A stretch of 64,000 bases of DNA, taken from Zobellia galactanivorans. GTDB taxonomy: Bacteria > Bacteroidota > Bacteroidia > Flavobacteriales > Flavobacteriaceae. Positions 56,570 to 64,000 of this stretch are shown here, in pieces. The position numbers were made by a program, and so were the translations under genes. Location of the stretch: assembly GCF_000973105.1 (NCBI RefSeq), contig NC_015844.1, positions 496,001-560,000 on the forward strand. The letters are read 5' to 3'. A model generated the notes under the pieces. That model was not told where the DNA came from. It made no database searches and was given only the letters and a program-made list of their open reading frames with translations. How positions within the stretch are numbered: the stretch's first letter is position 1; the number at the start of each line of letters is the position of its first letter.

Positions 56570-57586
56570 TTGAATCTTTTTTATTGGGACAAAGTAGATG
56601 CATTGATCATAGCTATCATGACCTTTTCTTCGATAGTGTTTGGTGTGGCCTATTATTTTATTTTGAAATCCTTATTCAAGCTAAAGGCAAAACATGTCTG
56701 GCCACTTTTTGCCCTTCCCCTGGTATTAATGACCCTCACCGTACTGTACGACCCCGGTTATGCGCCCACGGCTATATGGATCGATTGCGCCATTCTTCTT
56801 TTTTTGATCATTGTTGCTCCCATTTATGGCATACTAAAGAACAAGGTGCAACTATCTACCGTAGCATGGTTACTTACCGTAGGGGCCATTGTCCCGATAT
56901 CCATAATGGCCGGCCCCTATGGCTTAATAGCCTCAATAGTGCTTATTCTGGTCCTAAGCACCCTAACTCCCTCTAAAAGCGATACCTTTTATGACTTACA
57001 GACCCTACTGCCCTCTTCAAAGATACGGTCCATGGCCATGGGCCTGGTAGAGGTTTCCGGGAAAACCGTTATGCTAAAACCCCTAATCTCCAAAATAAAA
57101 AAAGTGCCCTGCATCGGCTATATCTATAAAATCGATGTAATCCGAACGGACAAAAAAGGCAGGATACGTTATGACAATATTTTAACGGAGACCCAATGCA
57201 ATACCTTTCAAATAACCGATGATACGGGCACAGTAACCATTAAGGGAGGGGACATAAGCCTATTGGATCTTCCCGAATCGGAACACAGCTATGAATCCAA
57301 GGGCAGACGTTATCAGCAATTTTTATTAAAAGAAGGCATGGACGTACTCTTGATAGGTAAGGCGACCAACAAGGGCGGGCAGGTGTTCATTGAAAAAGAC
57401 ACAACGAAAAATGTCTTCGCCATCGCACCCTTGGATTATGTTTATCAATATAACCAATCGACCCCTTTATATCATTCCTTTATAAGACATTTTATATTTT
57501 TAATAGCAATCATCAGTATTGTTCTGCTCTGTAACATCAATATAGACGGCGAAAAAATCGTGATAAGCTTTTTTTCGCTTTTTTAA
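56570..57586 (+). CDS. Membrane protein with a GIDE/MULAN-like domain
   Basis: This 338-residue protein probably starts at TTG 56570, since the nearest ATG is followed by a stop. Three to four membrane helices fill about residues 8-130 and one lies at the C-terminus (about 309-328). Between them is a soluble beta domain (about 150-290) with MGLVEVSGKTVMLKP, CIGYIYKIDVI and SLLDLPESEHSYESKGRRY, the pattern of the GIDE/MULAN domain family. Bacterial relatives often lie beside LemA genes, as here. They lack the RING domain of the eukaryotic ligases. The function in bacteria is unproven. Confidence 0.75.
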   Translation: MNLFYWDKVDALIIAIMTFSSIVFGVAYYFILKSLFKLKAKHVWPLFALPLVLMTLTVLYDPGYAPTAIWIDCAILLFLIIVAPIYGILKNKVQLSTVAWLLTVGAIVPISIMAGPYGLIASIVLILVLSTLTPSKSDTFYDLQTLLPSSKIRSMAMGLVEVSGKTVMLKPLISKIKKVPCIGYIYKIDVIRTDKKGRIRYDNILTETQCNTFQITDDTGTVTIKGGDISLLDLPESEHSYESKGRRYQQFLLKEGMDVLLIGKATNKGGQVFIEKDTTKNVFAIAPLDYVYQYNQSTPLYHSFIRHFIFLIAIISIVLLCNINIDGEKIVISFFSLF

Positions 57587-57634
57587 ATCAGAACCGGAAC
57601 AGCTCTTTAAATATGATTTTTAACATATAAATAT

Positions 57635-58194
57635 ATGAACAGCATAATCTTAATCATAGTACTGGCCCTGATTTTGGTTTACATCGTTTCCAGCGGCATC
57701 AAGATCTACAACCGCCTTGTGATACTGAACCAGAACGTCGACAAGAACTTCGCCAATATCGACGTCCTTTTAAAACAACGTGCAGATGAAATACCCGAGC
57801 TCGTAAAAATCGTCAAAAGTACATGGAATACGAGGAAGGCCTGCTCACCAAGGTCACCGAATTGAGGACGAGGTATTTGAACGCTTCCAATAACGAGAAC
57901 AAGGTAAAGGCCGCCAATGAACTGGACAAGGCCTTTGCCCATATCATGGCGGTTTCAGAGAACTATCCCGATGTAAAGGCCAATGCCTCCTTCCTCTCCC
58001 TACAAAAAAGGGTGTCGGAACTCGAAGACCACTTGGCCGACCGCAGGGAGCTTTACAACGACAGCGTCAACCTGTACAATATAGGCATCAAGGAATTTCC
58101 CGCTTTGCTATTGGCCAAACCCATGGGATATGGAAACAAGGAACTATTGCAGATATCCGAAAAAGAAAAACGATACGGTGGAGTTCAGTTTTGA
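57635..58194 (+). pseudogene. LemA-family protein, frameshifted
   Basis: The first frame encodes a membrane helix (about 2-20) and VDKNFANIDVLLKQRADEIPELVKIVKS. The continuation MEYEEGLLTKVTELRTRYL ... ELEDHLADRRELYNDSVNLYN is in another frame. One missing base around 57817-57821 (AAAAGTACATGG, expected AAAAG-x-TACATGG) explains both. The repaired product of about 186 residues is normal for LemA, a coiled-coil membrane protein family. It overlaps the next gene and follows the GIDE-domain gene. Confidence 0.85.
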
Positions 58195-58540
58195 GTATTT
58201 CGATATTTTAAAAAGCATAAACAGTAACATCGGCAGTATTAAGCTTATGGCCTATGGCGGTATTCTATTATTATATATTCCCTATTGGCTACTATTGAAA
58301 CTGTTCAAGCAGGATACAACCGGGAAAATGAATTCCCTAGGACTATTATATTTTGTTTTGACATGGTTGATGAGTGGCTTTACCATAGGTATCCTATGCC
58401 AAGATGAAACCTCGGGAATAAAGTTGTTCCTTGTTTTTATATCTATCATCACGGTCAACCTCATTTTTGTGCTGAACAATCACTCCCGCCTGTACAAGGT
58501 TTACCACAAAAACATACAAGAAATGGCTGGTCTGGAATGA
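58178..58540 (+). CDS. Membrane protein of unknown function after LemA
   Basis: I choose GTG 58178 (VEFSFEYFDILKS) as start, giving about 120 residues with three membrane helices; the frame's upstream ATG at 58130 only reads the C-terminus of LemA in another frame. The start overlaps LemA by 17 bases, suggesting coupling. It ends HKNIQEMAGLE. It completes a GIDE-LemA-membrane protein unit. No family recognised. Confidence 0.6.
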   Translation: MEFSFEYFDILKSINSNIGSIKLMAYGGILLLYIPYWLLLKLFKQDTTGKMNSLGLLYFVLTWLMSGFTIGILCQDETSGIKLFLVFISIITVNLIFVLNNHSRLYKVYHKNIQEMAGLE

Positions 58541-58788
58541 ATCGTATTTGCGGCCGGGTATTGGGGCCGGGTATCACAAGCCGGTTCAACAAAACAAAGA
58601 ACAAAGGGGAAAACCGATCGTTATTTTAAAATATCGGCAAGCCCAATTTTAATCGGGACAATAAAATAGATTTAATACATACTGGCAATAAGAGAAAAAG
58701 GCTATAGCCCAAAAAACCAGGCCCATCAAGTTAACCATTGGTCATATATCGAAAATAATAAGCATGACATTTGAAGGAAATTAAAAAT

Positions 58789-59691
58789 ATGAACACACTG
58801 ATTTTAAAAACGGCTTTAATTTTAATTACACTCCCCCTAAATTGTAATAGCGGGACGAACGGTAAAATAAAAACAATCACGAAAACGAAGCAAACCATAG
58901 CATATGAAACTAAACCTTTATATAGTTTAAAAATAACTTCAGGCAATCCTTACGAAAGTTATATAAACGATGTTGTATTAGAAAAAGATTACGAAGAAGG
59001 CTCAACAGACCATGAACTGCCAATTAATGATTTAATCCTGTCAAGTGGAACACAAGAAATAAAAATTAAATTGCTACCTAATCGAGGTAAAAACGAGGTG
59101 AACAAATTAGACGTAGAATATTTTGAGGCAAAAATATATTTGTATGAAAATGGATTAACCTCTTATAGTGAACAAAAGAAGACCTTGTTACATACGTTCA
59201 AATTCAAAAACTTTGTACCAAATCAACCAAGTATGATTGCAGTCTGGAAGTTTGAGGCTAAAGTACCTTATCAACATATGGGTTGGAGTGAATCTGTAGA
59301 CCTTTCAAAAGAAAACAAAGATGACTTATTAAATGAAACCCTCCAAAAATACCAAGAAATACGTAGCATAATTAATGAGGGTAATTATTCTAAGTATTTA
59401 AAAGAGTTATCTAAAAAAAATATAGAAAAATTTGATTCTTTTTTTGCTGATAAAGATGTAAAAAATGATGATTTAGAAAGGTTAACAAATAGAATCATAG
59501 ACAGTAAAAACAATATGAGACCTTTAACAAATTACCATCTTTGTTTATATGGAAAAGGCAAGTTAGTAAGTCTTGAGAATATGAATCATGAATCTCCTCT
59601 AATTGCAGATATTAAAGATGAATATGAAGAAGTTTTTAACATCTTTCTCCATCGCCCAAAACCGGGAGCACCACTAGAAGTTATACGTTAA
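58789..59691 (+). CDS. Lipoprotein paralogue of the protein at 55626-56399
   Basis: This lipoprotein of about 300 residues starts at MNTLILKTALIL (six codons into the open frame), has lipobox LNC, then a Lys/Thr-rich linker. The domain matches the protein at 55626: LPINDLILSSGTQEIKIKLLPN, WKFEAKVPYQHMGWSES, YHLCLYGKGKLVSLEN and the identical end LEVIR. The role is unknown. It is followed by a VgrG remnant. Confidence 0.65.
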   Translation: MNTLILKTALILITLPLNCNSGTNGKIKTITKTKQTIAYETKPLYSLKITSGNPYESYINDVVLEKDYEEGSTDHELPINDLILSSGTQEIKIKLLPNRGKNEVNKLDVEYFEAKIYLYENGLTSYSEQKKTLLHTFKFKNFVPNQPSMIAVWKFEAKVPYQHMGWSESVDLSKENKDDLLNETLQKYQEIRSIINEGNYSKYLKELSKKNIEKFDSFFADKDVKNDDLERLTNRIIDSKNNMRPLTNYHLCLYGKGKLVSLENMNHESPLIADIKDEYEEVFNIFLHRPKPGAPLEVIR

Positions 59692-60013
59692 CAAAAAAAA
59701 AATTGAATCAGGATTTTTACTGTTTATTATACTCCCCCCCACTAGCGATCGTTTATAACGAGTGCCGTTAAGGATCAGCAGCACCTTCAAACAGGAGGCC
59801 CAAGAAATTACTACGGATGCCAGTGGGGAGATAAAAACCAATGCCGGAGGTAAGATCACCATTGCAAGTGGTGATTCTATTGAGTACGGGGAGTAGTAAC
59901 TAACTTAGGTCATTTAAATACAATAGTAAAACAAGAATATTTCTTACCTCTAAAACAAATTCTGTGGAAGTATTTAAAGAATTAGAGAAATATATAAGCA
60001 AGAATAATTAGGT
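59692..60013 (+). other. Intergenic region with VgrG debris (322 bp)
   Basis: Apart from the VgrG-tail remnant at 59777-59896 there is nothing recognisable in this stretch. It separates the lipoprotein gene from the Tle1-like gene and may hold a promoter for the latter. Confidence 0.55.
59777..59896 (+). pseudogene. 3' remnant of a VgrG-type spike gene
   Basis: A 40-codon open stretch ending at TAG (59894-59896) encodes QEAQEITTDASGEIKTNAGG followed by KITIASGDSIEYGE. Alternating Thr/Gly/Ser repeats of this kind are the C-terminal beta-helix tail of VgrG or similar spike proteins. The intact vgrG at 49524 has a different tail, so the piece comes from a different spike gene, and it precedes another effector cassette. 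Confidence 0.7.
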
Positions 60014-61570
60014 ATGTGTCAAATAGGATTAACGGCAACTTCTGCTGGCGAAGAAGGAGCAAAAAATATGCTAAGTGGCATAAAGGTACAAACGGCACCG
60101 GTTAATGTTGGTGATTCTACATATGAAGAATCAATACCTGAAGAGAGCATAGACATTACAATAGGTGTTTTTTTTGATGGTACTTTAAATAATGCCAAAA
60201 ATACCAAAGCTAGATTAGCGTTTGAAAAAGCAGGTAATACTACTTGGGAAGGTAGAAAATATAGAGAAATAAAAAGCAATAATGCTGATGATGATACGGG
60301 TAGTTATGATAATGACCTCTCCAATGTTGCGCGTATGGAACCTGCTTATGTAAAAAAAGAATCTGGAGAAGAGTTACAAACAAGTATCTATATAGAGGGC
60401 ATTGGCACTATCAATTATGGTGCGGATGATGAAAAGGGTAAAGGCTTGGGGGAAGGCCCTACAGGTATCCCAGGCAAAGTAGAAAAAGCATGTGAACAGG
60501 CAGCAATAAAAATAAAAGATCTACTAGACCGTAGTGAAGCTGAAAAAATAAAGATCCTCCGTATCGATGTCTTTGGTTTTAGTCGTGGTGCTGCGGCAGC
60601 GCGGCATTTTATATATAAAATTACCCGTAAAATATACGGAAGAGGACATGTACGAACTAGAAAATTAATTACTGCCTATGGTAAGCTAGGAGAAGAATTA
60701 AAAGCCAATGAAGTTGAACAACCACTCTTATTAGAAGTTCGTTTTGCCGGACTTTATGAGACCGTTGCTTCATATGGCATAGAACATGTTTTTGACACCT
60801 TTCAACTAGATTTAGATGCGGTTCGTAAAGCAAAACATACGTTTCATTTAGTAGCACAAGATGAACATAGGGAAAATTTTGTAATTACCAATATTAAAAG
60901 TGCAGGATCAAAAGGCGTCGAAAAATATATACCAGGAGTACATTCCGATATTGGAGGAGGCTATACCAATAACGATCATGAAAATCATTTAGTGATACGA
61001 GAAGGTACTATTTCAATGGATGAAAAACGTACACAGTGGATCTATAAAGCTGCCAGGGATATGCGAGACCAGCTAATTAAGGATAGCTGGTACTCTCCAG
61101 ATGAAATCTATATCAATAAGGGTAAACTCACTGTTGGCAAAAATGAACATGTACGTCCCAACCATGCACTCGTCGTTAATAGAACTGTATGTTCTCAAAG
61201 CTATAGTTTTATACCCCTACATATTATGGTAGAATATGCAAATTCCAAAATTAAATGTTTTAACGATACCATGATAAAAGAAGATTACGATATAAACGAG
61301 GATACAAGCGTTAAATTACCTGACAACACCAACTATACGGTCAATTTAAAGGCTATTAAAGCTCGTTTGGATCAACATATTTATAAAAATGCGGCACCTA
61401 TGCGCTTTGATAATCCCAAAGATGTAAAAATGCTTAGGGCCATACGAGCAAACTATATACATTCGTCGGCGCATTATAGCCAAAAAATTAAAATTAAAGG
61501 GGTTTGGTACCCTCCACACCATCCAAGAGATAGTTATTTGACCAGAGAACGCGAAGAAAATGACGGATAA
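60014..61570 (+). CDS. Tle1-like T6SS phospholipase effector (DUF2235)
   Basis: This 518-residue protein has the DUF2235 alpha/beta hydrolase fold. Features are VFFDGTLNN at residues about 52-60, the nucleophile S190 in GFSRG (DVFGFSRGAAAARHF), and D312 in the PGVHSDIGGGY box; a third His lies in the C-terminal part, perhaps in RPNHALV. Tle1 enzymes destroy target-cell membrane phospholipids when delivered by the T6SS. The gene following it overlaps by one base and encodes a DUF2931 lipoprotein. No signal peptide is present, as expected for a T6SS substrate. Confidence 0.88.
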   Translation: MCQIGLTATSAGEEGAKNMLSGIKVQTAPVNVGDSTYEESIPEESIDITIGVFFDGTLNNAKNTKARLAFEKAGNTTWEGRKYREIKSNNADDDTGSYDNDLSNVARMEPAYVKKESGEELQTSIYIEGIGTINYGADDEKGKGLGEGPTGIPGKVEKACEQAAIKIKDLLDRSEAEKIKILRIDVFGFSRGAAAARHFIYKITRKIYGRGHVRTRKLITAYGKLGEELKANEVEQPLLLEVRFAGLYETVASYGIEHVFDTFQLDLDAVRKAKHTFHLVAQDEHRENFVITNIKSAGSKGVEKYIPGVHSDIGGGYTNNDHENHLVIREGTISMDEKRTQWIYKAARDMRDQLIKDSWYSPDEIYINKGKLTVGKNEHVRPNHALVVNRTVCSQSYSFIPLHIMVEYANSKIKCFNDTMIKEDYDINEDTSVKLPDNTNYTVNLKAIKARLDQHIYKNAAPMRFDNPKDVKMLRAIRANYIHSSAHYSQKIKIKGVWYPPHHPRDSYLTREREENDG

Positions 61571-62640
61571 TGAATTTAGATAGAAACAAGCTTTCAGCAC
61601 TCAAAAGAATAAGTCTAATTGGTCTTGTTCTTATTGGCTTCTGCTGTAAACCAAACAAAAATAATAATCAGCAAACCACTAATTCCACTATGAAAACATT
61701 TGAATGGCGACCCACGGAATGTGCCCCAGAGCATTACCCTATAGGAATTTATCAAGGGGGGTTTATTACCGAGGATGATGAATATTTTATGATTCCGAAT
61801 GGTGGTGTGGTTTCCAACGGTTGGGGCAACTCTGGCTCTACTTGGGTCACCGGACCGGATTTTAAGCCCGTTCCCAACAAGTTGAAAATTATTTGGATTT
61901 CGTATACCGAAAATCAATTTTATTTTGGAGATTTTAATTTGCCCACAGATAAAATAACAGAACTATTTGAAAAAGGATATATAAACGAGCACGGAAAACA
62001 TAAAACTTATAACAACCTAATAGTATGTTTAGCCCCAGGAGGCGCTGTATCTGTTTTTATTATGGGGGCAGGTACTAGTATTGAAATAGGGCATTACCAA
62101 GCTATAAAAACAGAAGTAGCCATGGGAGATTTTAAGCCTTCTGCAAAAATTAGCCTTGATGAATATGTACAAAACAGAAAAAATGAATTTTCAGATGAGA
62201 CCAAAAAAGTCATAGCCCAAGAAGGTATTCCCATAGGTAAATGGACTGAATACAGGCAATCCTTTCTTTGGAAGCCTACTTTTAAGCACAAGGATGACGG
62301 AGTTCTTCAAGATTTCTCAAATAAATTTTATAACGGTGAAAGTTATAAAGTGCGTTCGGATAACCCCATTCTAAATGAATATAAGGAGTACCCTCCTTCT
62401 AAAAGTTTTTATTTTCATTGGAAAGATAAAAACAATAATCGATACGGCTCTAAAATAAAATTTGATGAAGAAGAAATCTGGAACGCCTTTAAAACGATAT
62501 ATAAAAATCCTGAAACAACACAGGCCGAATTAGTTTTGGAAATCGATAAATACAATCGTAGTTTGAAAATCAGCCTAGAGAGTTCCAATGATACCATTGT
62601 AATAGAAAAGGCGGAAGTTAAAATGTTCACATCGGATTAA
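61570..62640 (+). CDS. DUF2931 lipoprotein, probable immunity protein to the phospholipase
   Basis: This 356-residue protein has a lipobox near residues 22-26 (GFCC) and a DUF2931-like domain (WISYTENQFYFGDFNLPTDKITELFEKGY, with LAPGGAVSVFIMGAGTSIEIGHYQA). The ATG overlaps the effector stop (TAATG), so translation is coupled. DUF2931 lipoproteins accompany Tle1-like toxins in Bacteroidota, where they neutralise the enzyme in the periplasm. This role is inferred from position and family. Confidence 0.82.
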   Translation: MNLDRNKLSALKRISLIGLVLIGFCCKPNKNNNQQTTNSTMKTFEWRPTECAPEHYPIGIYQGGFITEDDEYFMIPNGGVVSNGWGNSGSTWVTGPDFKPVPNKLKIIWISYTENQFYFGDFNLPTDKITELFEKGYINEHGKHKTYNNLIVCLAPGGAVSVFIMGAGTSIEIGHYQAIKTEVAMGDFKPSAKISLDEYVQNRKNEFSDETKKVIAQEGIPIGKWTEYRQSFLWKPTFKHKDDGVLQDFSNKFYNGESYKVRSDNPILNEYKEYPPSKSFYFHWKDKNNNRYGSKIKFDEEEIWNAFKTIYKNPETTQAELVLEIDKYNRSLKISLESSNDTIVIEKAEVKMFTSD

Positions 62641-62668
62641 GCATAACAGAATATCATAAAACCATTTA

Positions 62669-62812
62669 ATGCCAAAGACCCAAACATCTTACGCATCTTT
62701 ATTAGAGCTTAACGGCGAACCCGTTATTCGCACCTATACGGCAGAGATCAAGAATGTGGTGGCCAAGGGCAAAAAGGTGAACTGTAAGCTTCCCATAATT
62801 AGAACTGCTTAG
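62669..62812 (+). pseudogene. Gene fragment interrupted by the IS3 element
   Basis: The frame starts at ATG 62669, encodes a polar N-terminus with YASLLELNGEPVIRTYTAEI and KGKKVNC, and crosses into the IS3 left end at 62783, where it stops at TAG 62810. The remaining gene lies beyond the element and the window. Its position after a toxin/immunity pair on the same strand suggests a T6SS-linked gene. No family is recognised. Confidence 0.6.
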
Positions 62813-63819
62813 TTTTCTAAAACTTCATTAAAGTTATTGTTTTTAATTCTTTTGGGGCTAGCCCCAAAAGAATTAAGTTCCGCGTATTTTACGGGCGGTA
62901 TTCTACCTAAGGCATCGTGGGGCCTATGATGGTTATAATCGTTGATCCAGATCTGTGTCCGTTCCCTTACTTGGTCTAGGTTTTCAAAGATATATTTGTT
63001 CAGCACCCCACGTCTGCAGCTTCCGTTGAACCTTTCCACAAAAGCATTTTGGGTCGGCTTGCCCGGTTGGATATATTTGAACTCTATCCCGTGCATCTGG
63101 CTCCAATCATTGGTTATGTGGGCAATGAACTCAGGGCCGTTGTCCATTCTTATCTTCTTCGGCTTCCCTTTCCTATTGATGAGATGGTTGAGCACCCAGA
63201 CAACGCGATTGCTGGTCAAGGAAAAGTCGACTTCTATATGAAGTGCTTCTCGATTAAAATCATCGATGACGTTGAACGACCTGAAGCGTCTCTTGTTTTC
63301 CAGGACATCGGTCACAAAGTCCATACTCCATGTGTGGTTAAGTCCATCAGGCACCTCTAAGGGCTCTTTCACCCTTGCGGGCAAACGTTTCTTTACTTTT
63401 CTTCTCAAAGGAAGTCCAAGGGCCTTGTACACACGGTGGACCCGTTTATGGTTCCATGGCTTCCCTTCATTGCGCAAACGGTCGTAGGCCTTCCAGAAGC
63501 CTTCCTCCGAATGTTCTTTTGCCTTTTGCCGCAAGGCATCCTCTATTTCGGTGTCGTCCTTCGGCAAAGGTTTGTAATAATAGACGCTCTTGCTCATATT
63601 TAGGACACGGCACGCCCTGCTGATACCGTAATGAACAAGTTCTTTGGCGATACTGCGCTTACGGCAAGGCTTCAGAGCTTTTTTTCGATGATCTCCTTCG
63701 CCATTTGATGGTCCAAAGCCAAGTTGGCGTACATCTGCTTGAGCTTTCGGTTCTCTTCTTCCAGTTCCTTTATGCGCCTGAGCTCCTTGCCGCTCATTCC
63801 GGCATACTTCGAATGCCAC
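62809..63819 (-). CDS. IS3-family transposase OrfB (expressed by frameshift from OrfA)
   Basis: This 336-codon frame holds the catalytic DDE domain: [10 protein letters not shown] (first Asp), [10 protein letters not shown] (second Asp) and [11 protein letters not shown] (Glu). Its true product is probably the OrfAB fusion made by -1 frameshifting at A-AAA-AAG (minus strand, 63684-63678). The residues before about 63685 are in the OrfA-overlapping frame and not expected alone. It ends with a palindrome-encoded [10 protein letters not shown] and a short tail. Confidence 0.9.
   Translation of the reverse strand: MAFEVCRNERQGAQAHKGTGRREPKAQADVRQLGFGPSNGEGDHRKKALKPCRKRSIAKELVHYGISRACRVLNMSKSVYYYKPLPKDDTEIEDALRQKAKEHSEEGFWKAYDRLRNEGKPWNHKRVHRVYKALGLPLRRKVKKRLPARVKEPLEVPDGLNHTWSMDFVTDVLENKRRFRSFNVIDDFNREALHIEVDFSLTSNRVVWVLNHLINRKGKPKKIRMDNGPEFIAHITNDWSQMHGIEFKYIQPGKPTQNAFVERFNGSCRRGVLNKYIFENLDQVRERTQIWINDYNHHRPHDALGRIPPVKYAELNSFGASPKRIKNNNFNEVLEN
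62843..62876. repeat. Perfect 34-bp palindrome at the 3' end of the IS3 OrfB
   Basis: Two 17-base arms (TTAATTCTTTTGGGGCT and its complement) meet without a loop at GGGGCTAGCCCC. It lies in the last codons of OrfB, encoding [10 protein letters not shown]. The same 12-base core is present in the IS256 transposase palindrome at 32174-32203. Confidence 0.93.
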
Positions 63820-63938
63820 TTGTAGAAAGCGGCCGAACTCACACCGTGTTCACGGGTTATATCCGCAACGGTCTTGCCATTATCGAACTCCTTTAAAATC
63901 TTTGCGATCTGCGTGGGTGAAAATCTACTCTTCCTCAT
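63672..63938 (-). CDS. IS3-family transposase OrfA
   Basis: This 88-residue protein has the HTH_Tnp_1 domain ([36 protein letters not shown]) followed by a leucine-zipper-like helix ([21 protein letters not shown]). It binds the element ends and modulates transposition. It overlaps orfB in the -1 frame with an A7G slippery run at its end. Confidence 0.92.
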   Translation of the reverse strand: MRKSRFSPTQIAKILKEFDNGKTVADITREHGVSSAAFYKWHSKYAGMSGKELRRIKELEEENRKLKQMYANLALDHQMAKEIIEKKL

Positions 63939-64000
63939 AATACTGTTTAAAATTAAGATTATTATTCTACTTTTAAACAGTTCGGTTTTAAGGGAAGCTT

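Larger units (their letters stand above)
62783..64000 (-). mobile_element. IS3-family insertion sequence (partial at window end)
   Basis: The left end begins at TGTAAGCTTCCC (62783). Its partner is AAGCTTCCC in reverse at the right edge of the window, so the last bases of the element lie just outside. The inner repeat GAACTG matches too. It carries overlapping orfA and orfB with a typical slippery site. It interrupts a small gene on its left. Confidence 0.85.

Noticed and set aside
56527-56976. 149-codon plus-strand frame overlapping the GIDE-domain gene
   Set aside because: It overlaps the better supported membrane protein frame and has no hydrophobic or domain pattern.

Overview
The window looks like a chromosome segment of a marine Bacteroidota bacterium, most likely family Flavobacteriaceae (Zobellia/Maribacter-like). 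The reasons are a SusC/SusD-type starch utilisation locus, a GH16 laminarinase-type lipoprotein, lipoboxes of Bacteroidota type, a TTG-N19-TAnnTTTG promoter, and a subtype iii (Bacteroidota) type VI secretion system (T6SS). The organism is inferred from gene content, not identified.

Layout. 1-1424: 3' end of a glycerophosphodiesterase gene and a GH16 glycanase. 1815-11227 (minus): a starch/alpha-glucan locus in the order susC, susD, susE-like, GH13 alpha-amylase, GH97 alpha-glucosidase, with terminator hairpins after the susE-like gene and after GH97, and a cluster of LacI-type operator-like sites upstream of susC. 11906-19062 (minus): an unusual operon with relatives of the conjugation proteins TraN, TraO and two tandem TraQ-like lipoproteins, here without any other conjugation gene and enlarged with nearly identical 282-bp cadherin-like repeats. 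19595-22487: a membrane protein, two gene remnants and an IS5-family element. 22587-30672 (minus): a polyketide synthase island (type II thioesterase, a 2092-residue reducing PKS, a frameshifted short-chain dehydrogenase), bounded by the IS5 element and a decayed IS256-family element (30911-32230).

32244-62812: T6SSiii and its cargo. The minus arm holds tssD (Hcp)-tssB-tssC-tssD2, then a candidate effector/immunity pair and an array of immunity-like genes and effector debris. The plus arm holds a C40 peptidase lipoprotein, tssG, tssN, tssK, tssO, tssH, tssE, tssF and vgrG, followed by a VgrG cargo cassette (unknown adaptor, PAAR-like DUF4280, 751-residue candidate effector, lipoprotein). Further on are a GIDE-domain/LemA membrane module, a VgrG-tail remnant and a Tle1-like phospholipase with its DUF2931 lipoprotein. 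62783-64000: an IS3-family element that interrupts a small gene and runs to the window end.

How the genes work together. The sus locus binds starch at the surface (SusD/SusE), imports oligosaccharides (SusC) and hydrolyses them (GH13, GH97). The T6SS assembles an Hcp tube and TssBC sheath on a TssEFGK baseplate, is recycled by TssH, and fires VgrG/PAAR-like spikes carrying toxins whose neighbours are probable immunity lipoproteins. Several genes (IS5 transposase, SDR, IS256 transposase, LemA) carry single-base frameshifts, most at homopolymers, so either real decay or assembly indels should be considered. No rRNA, tRNA or CRISPR array was recognised.
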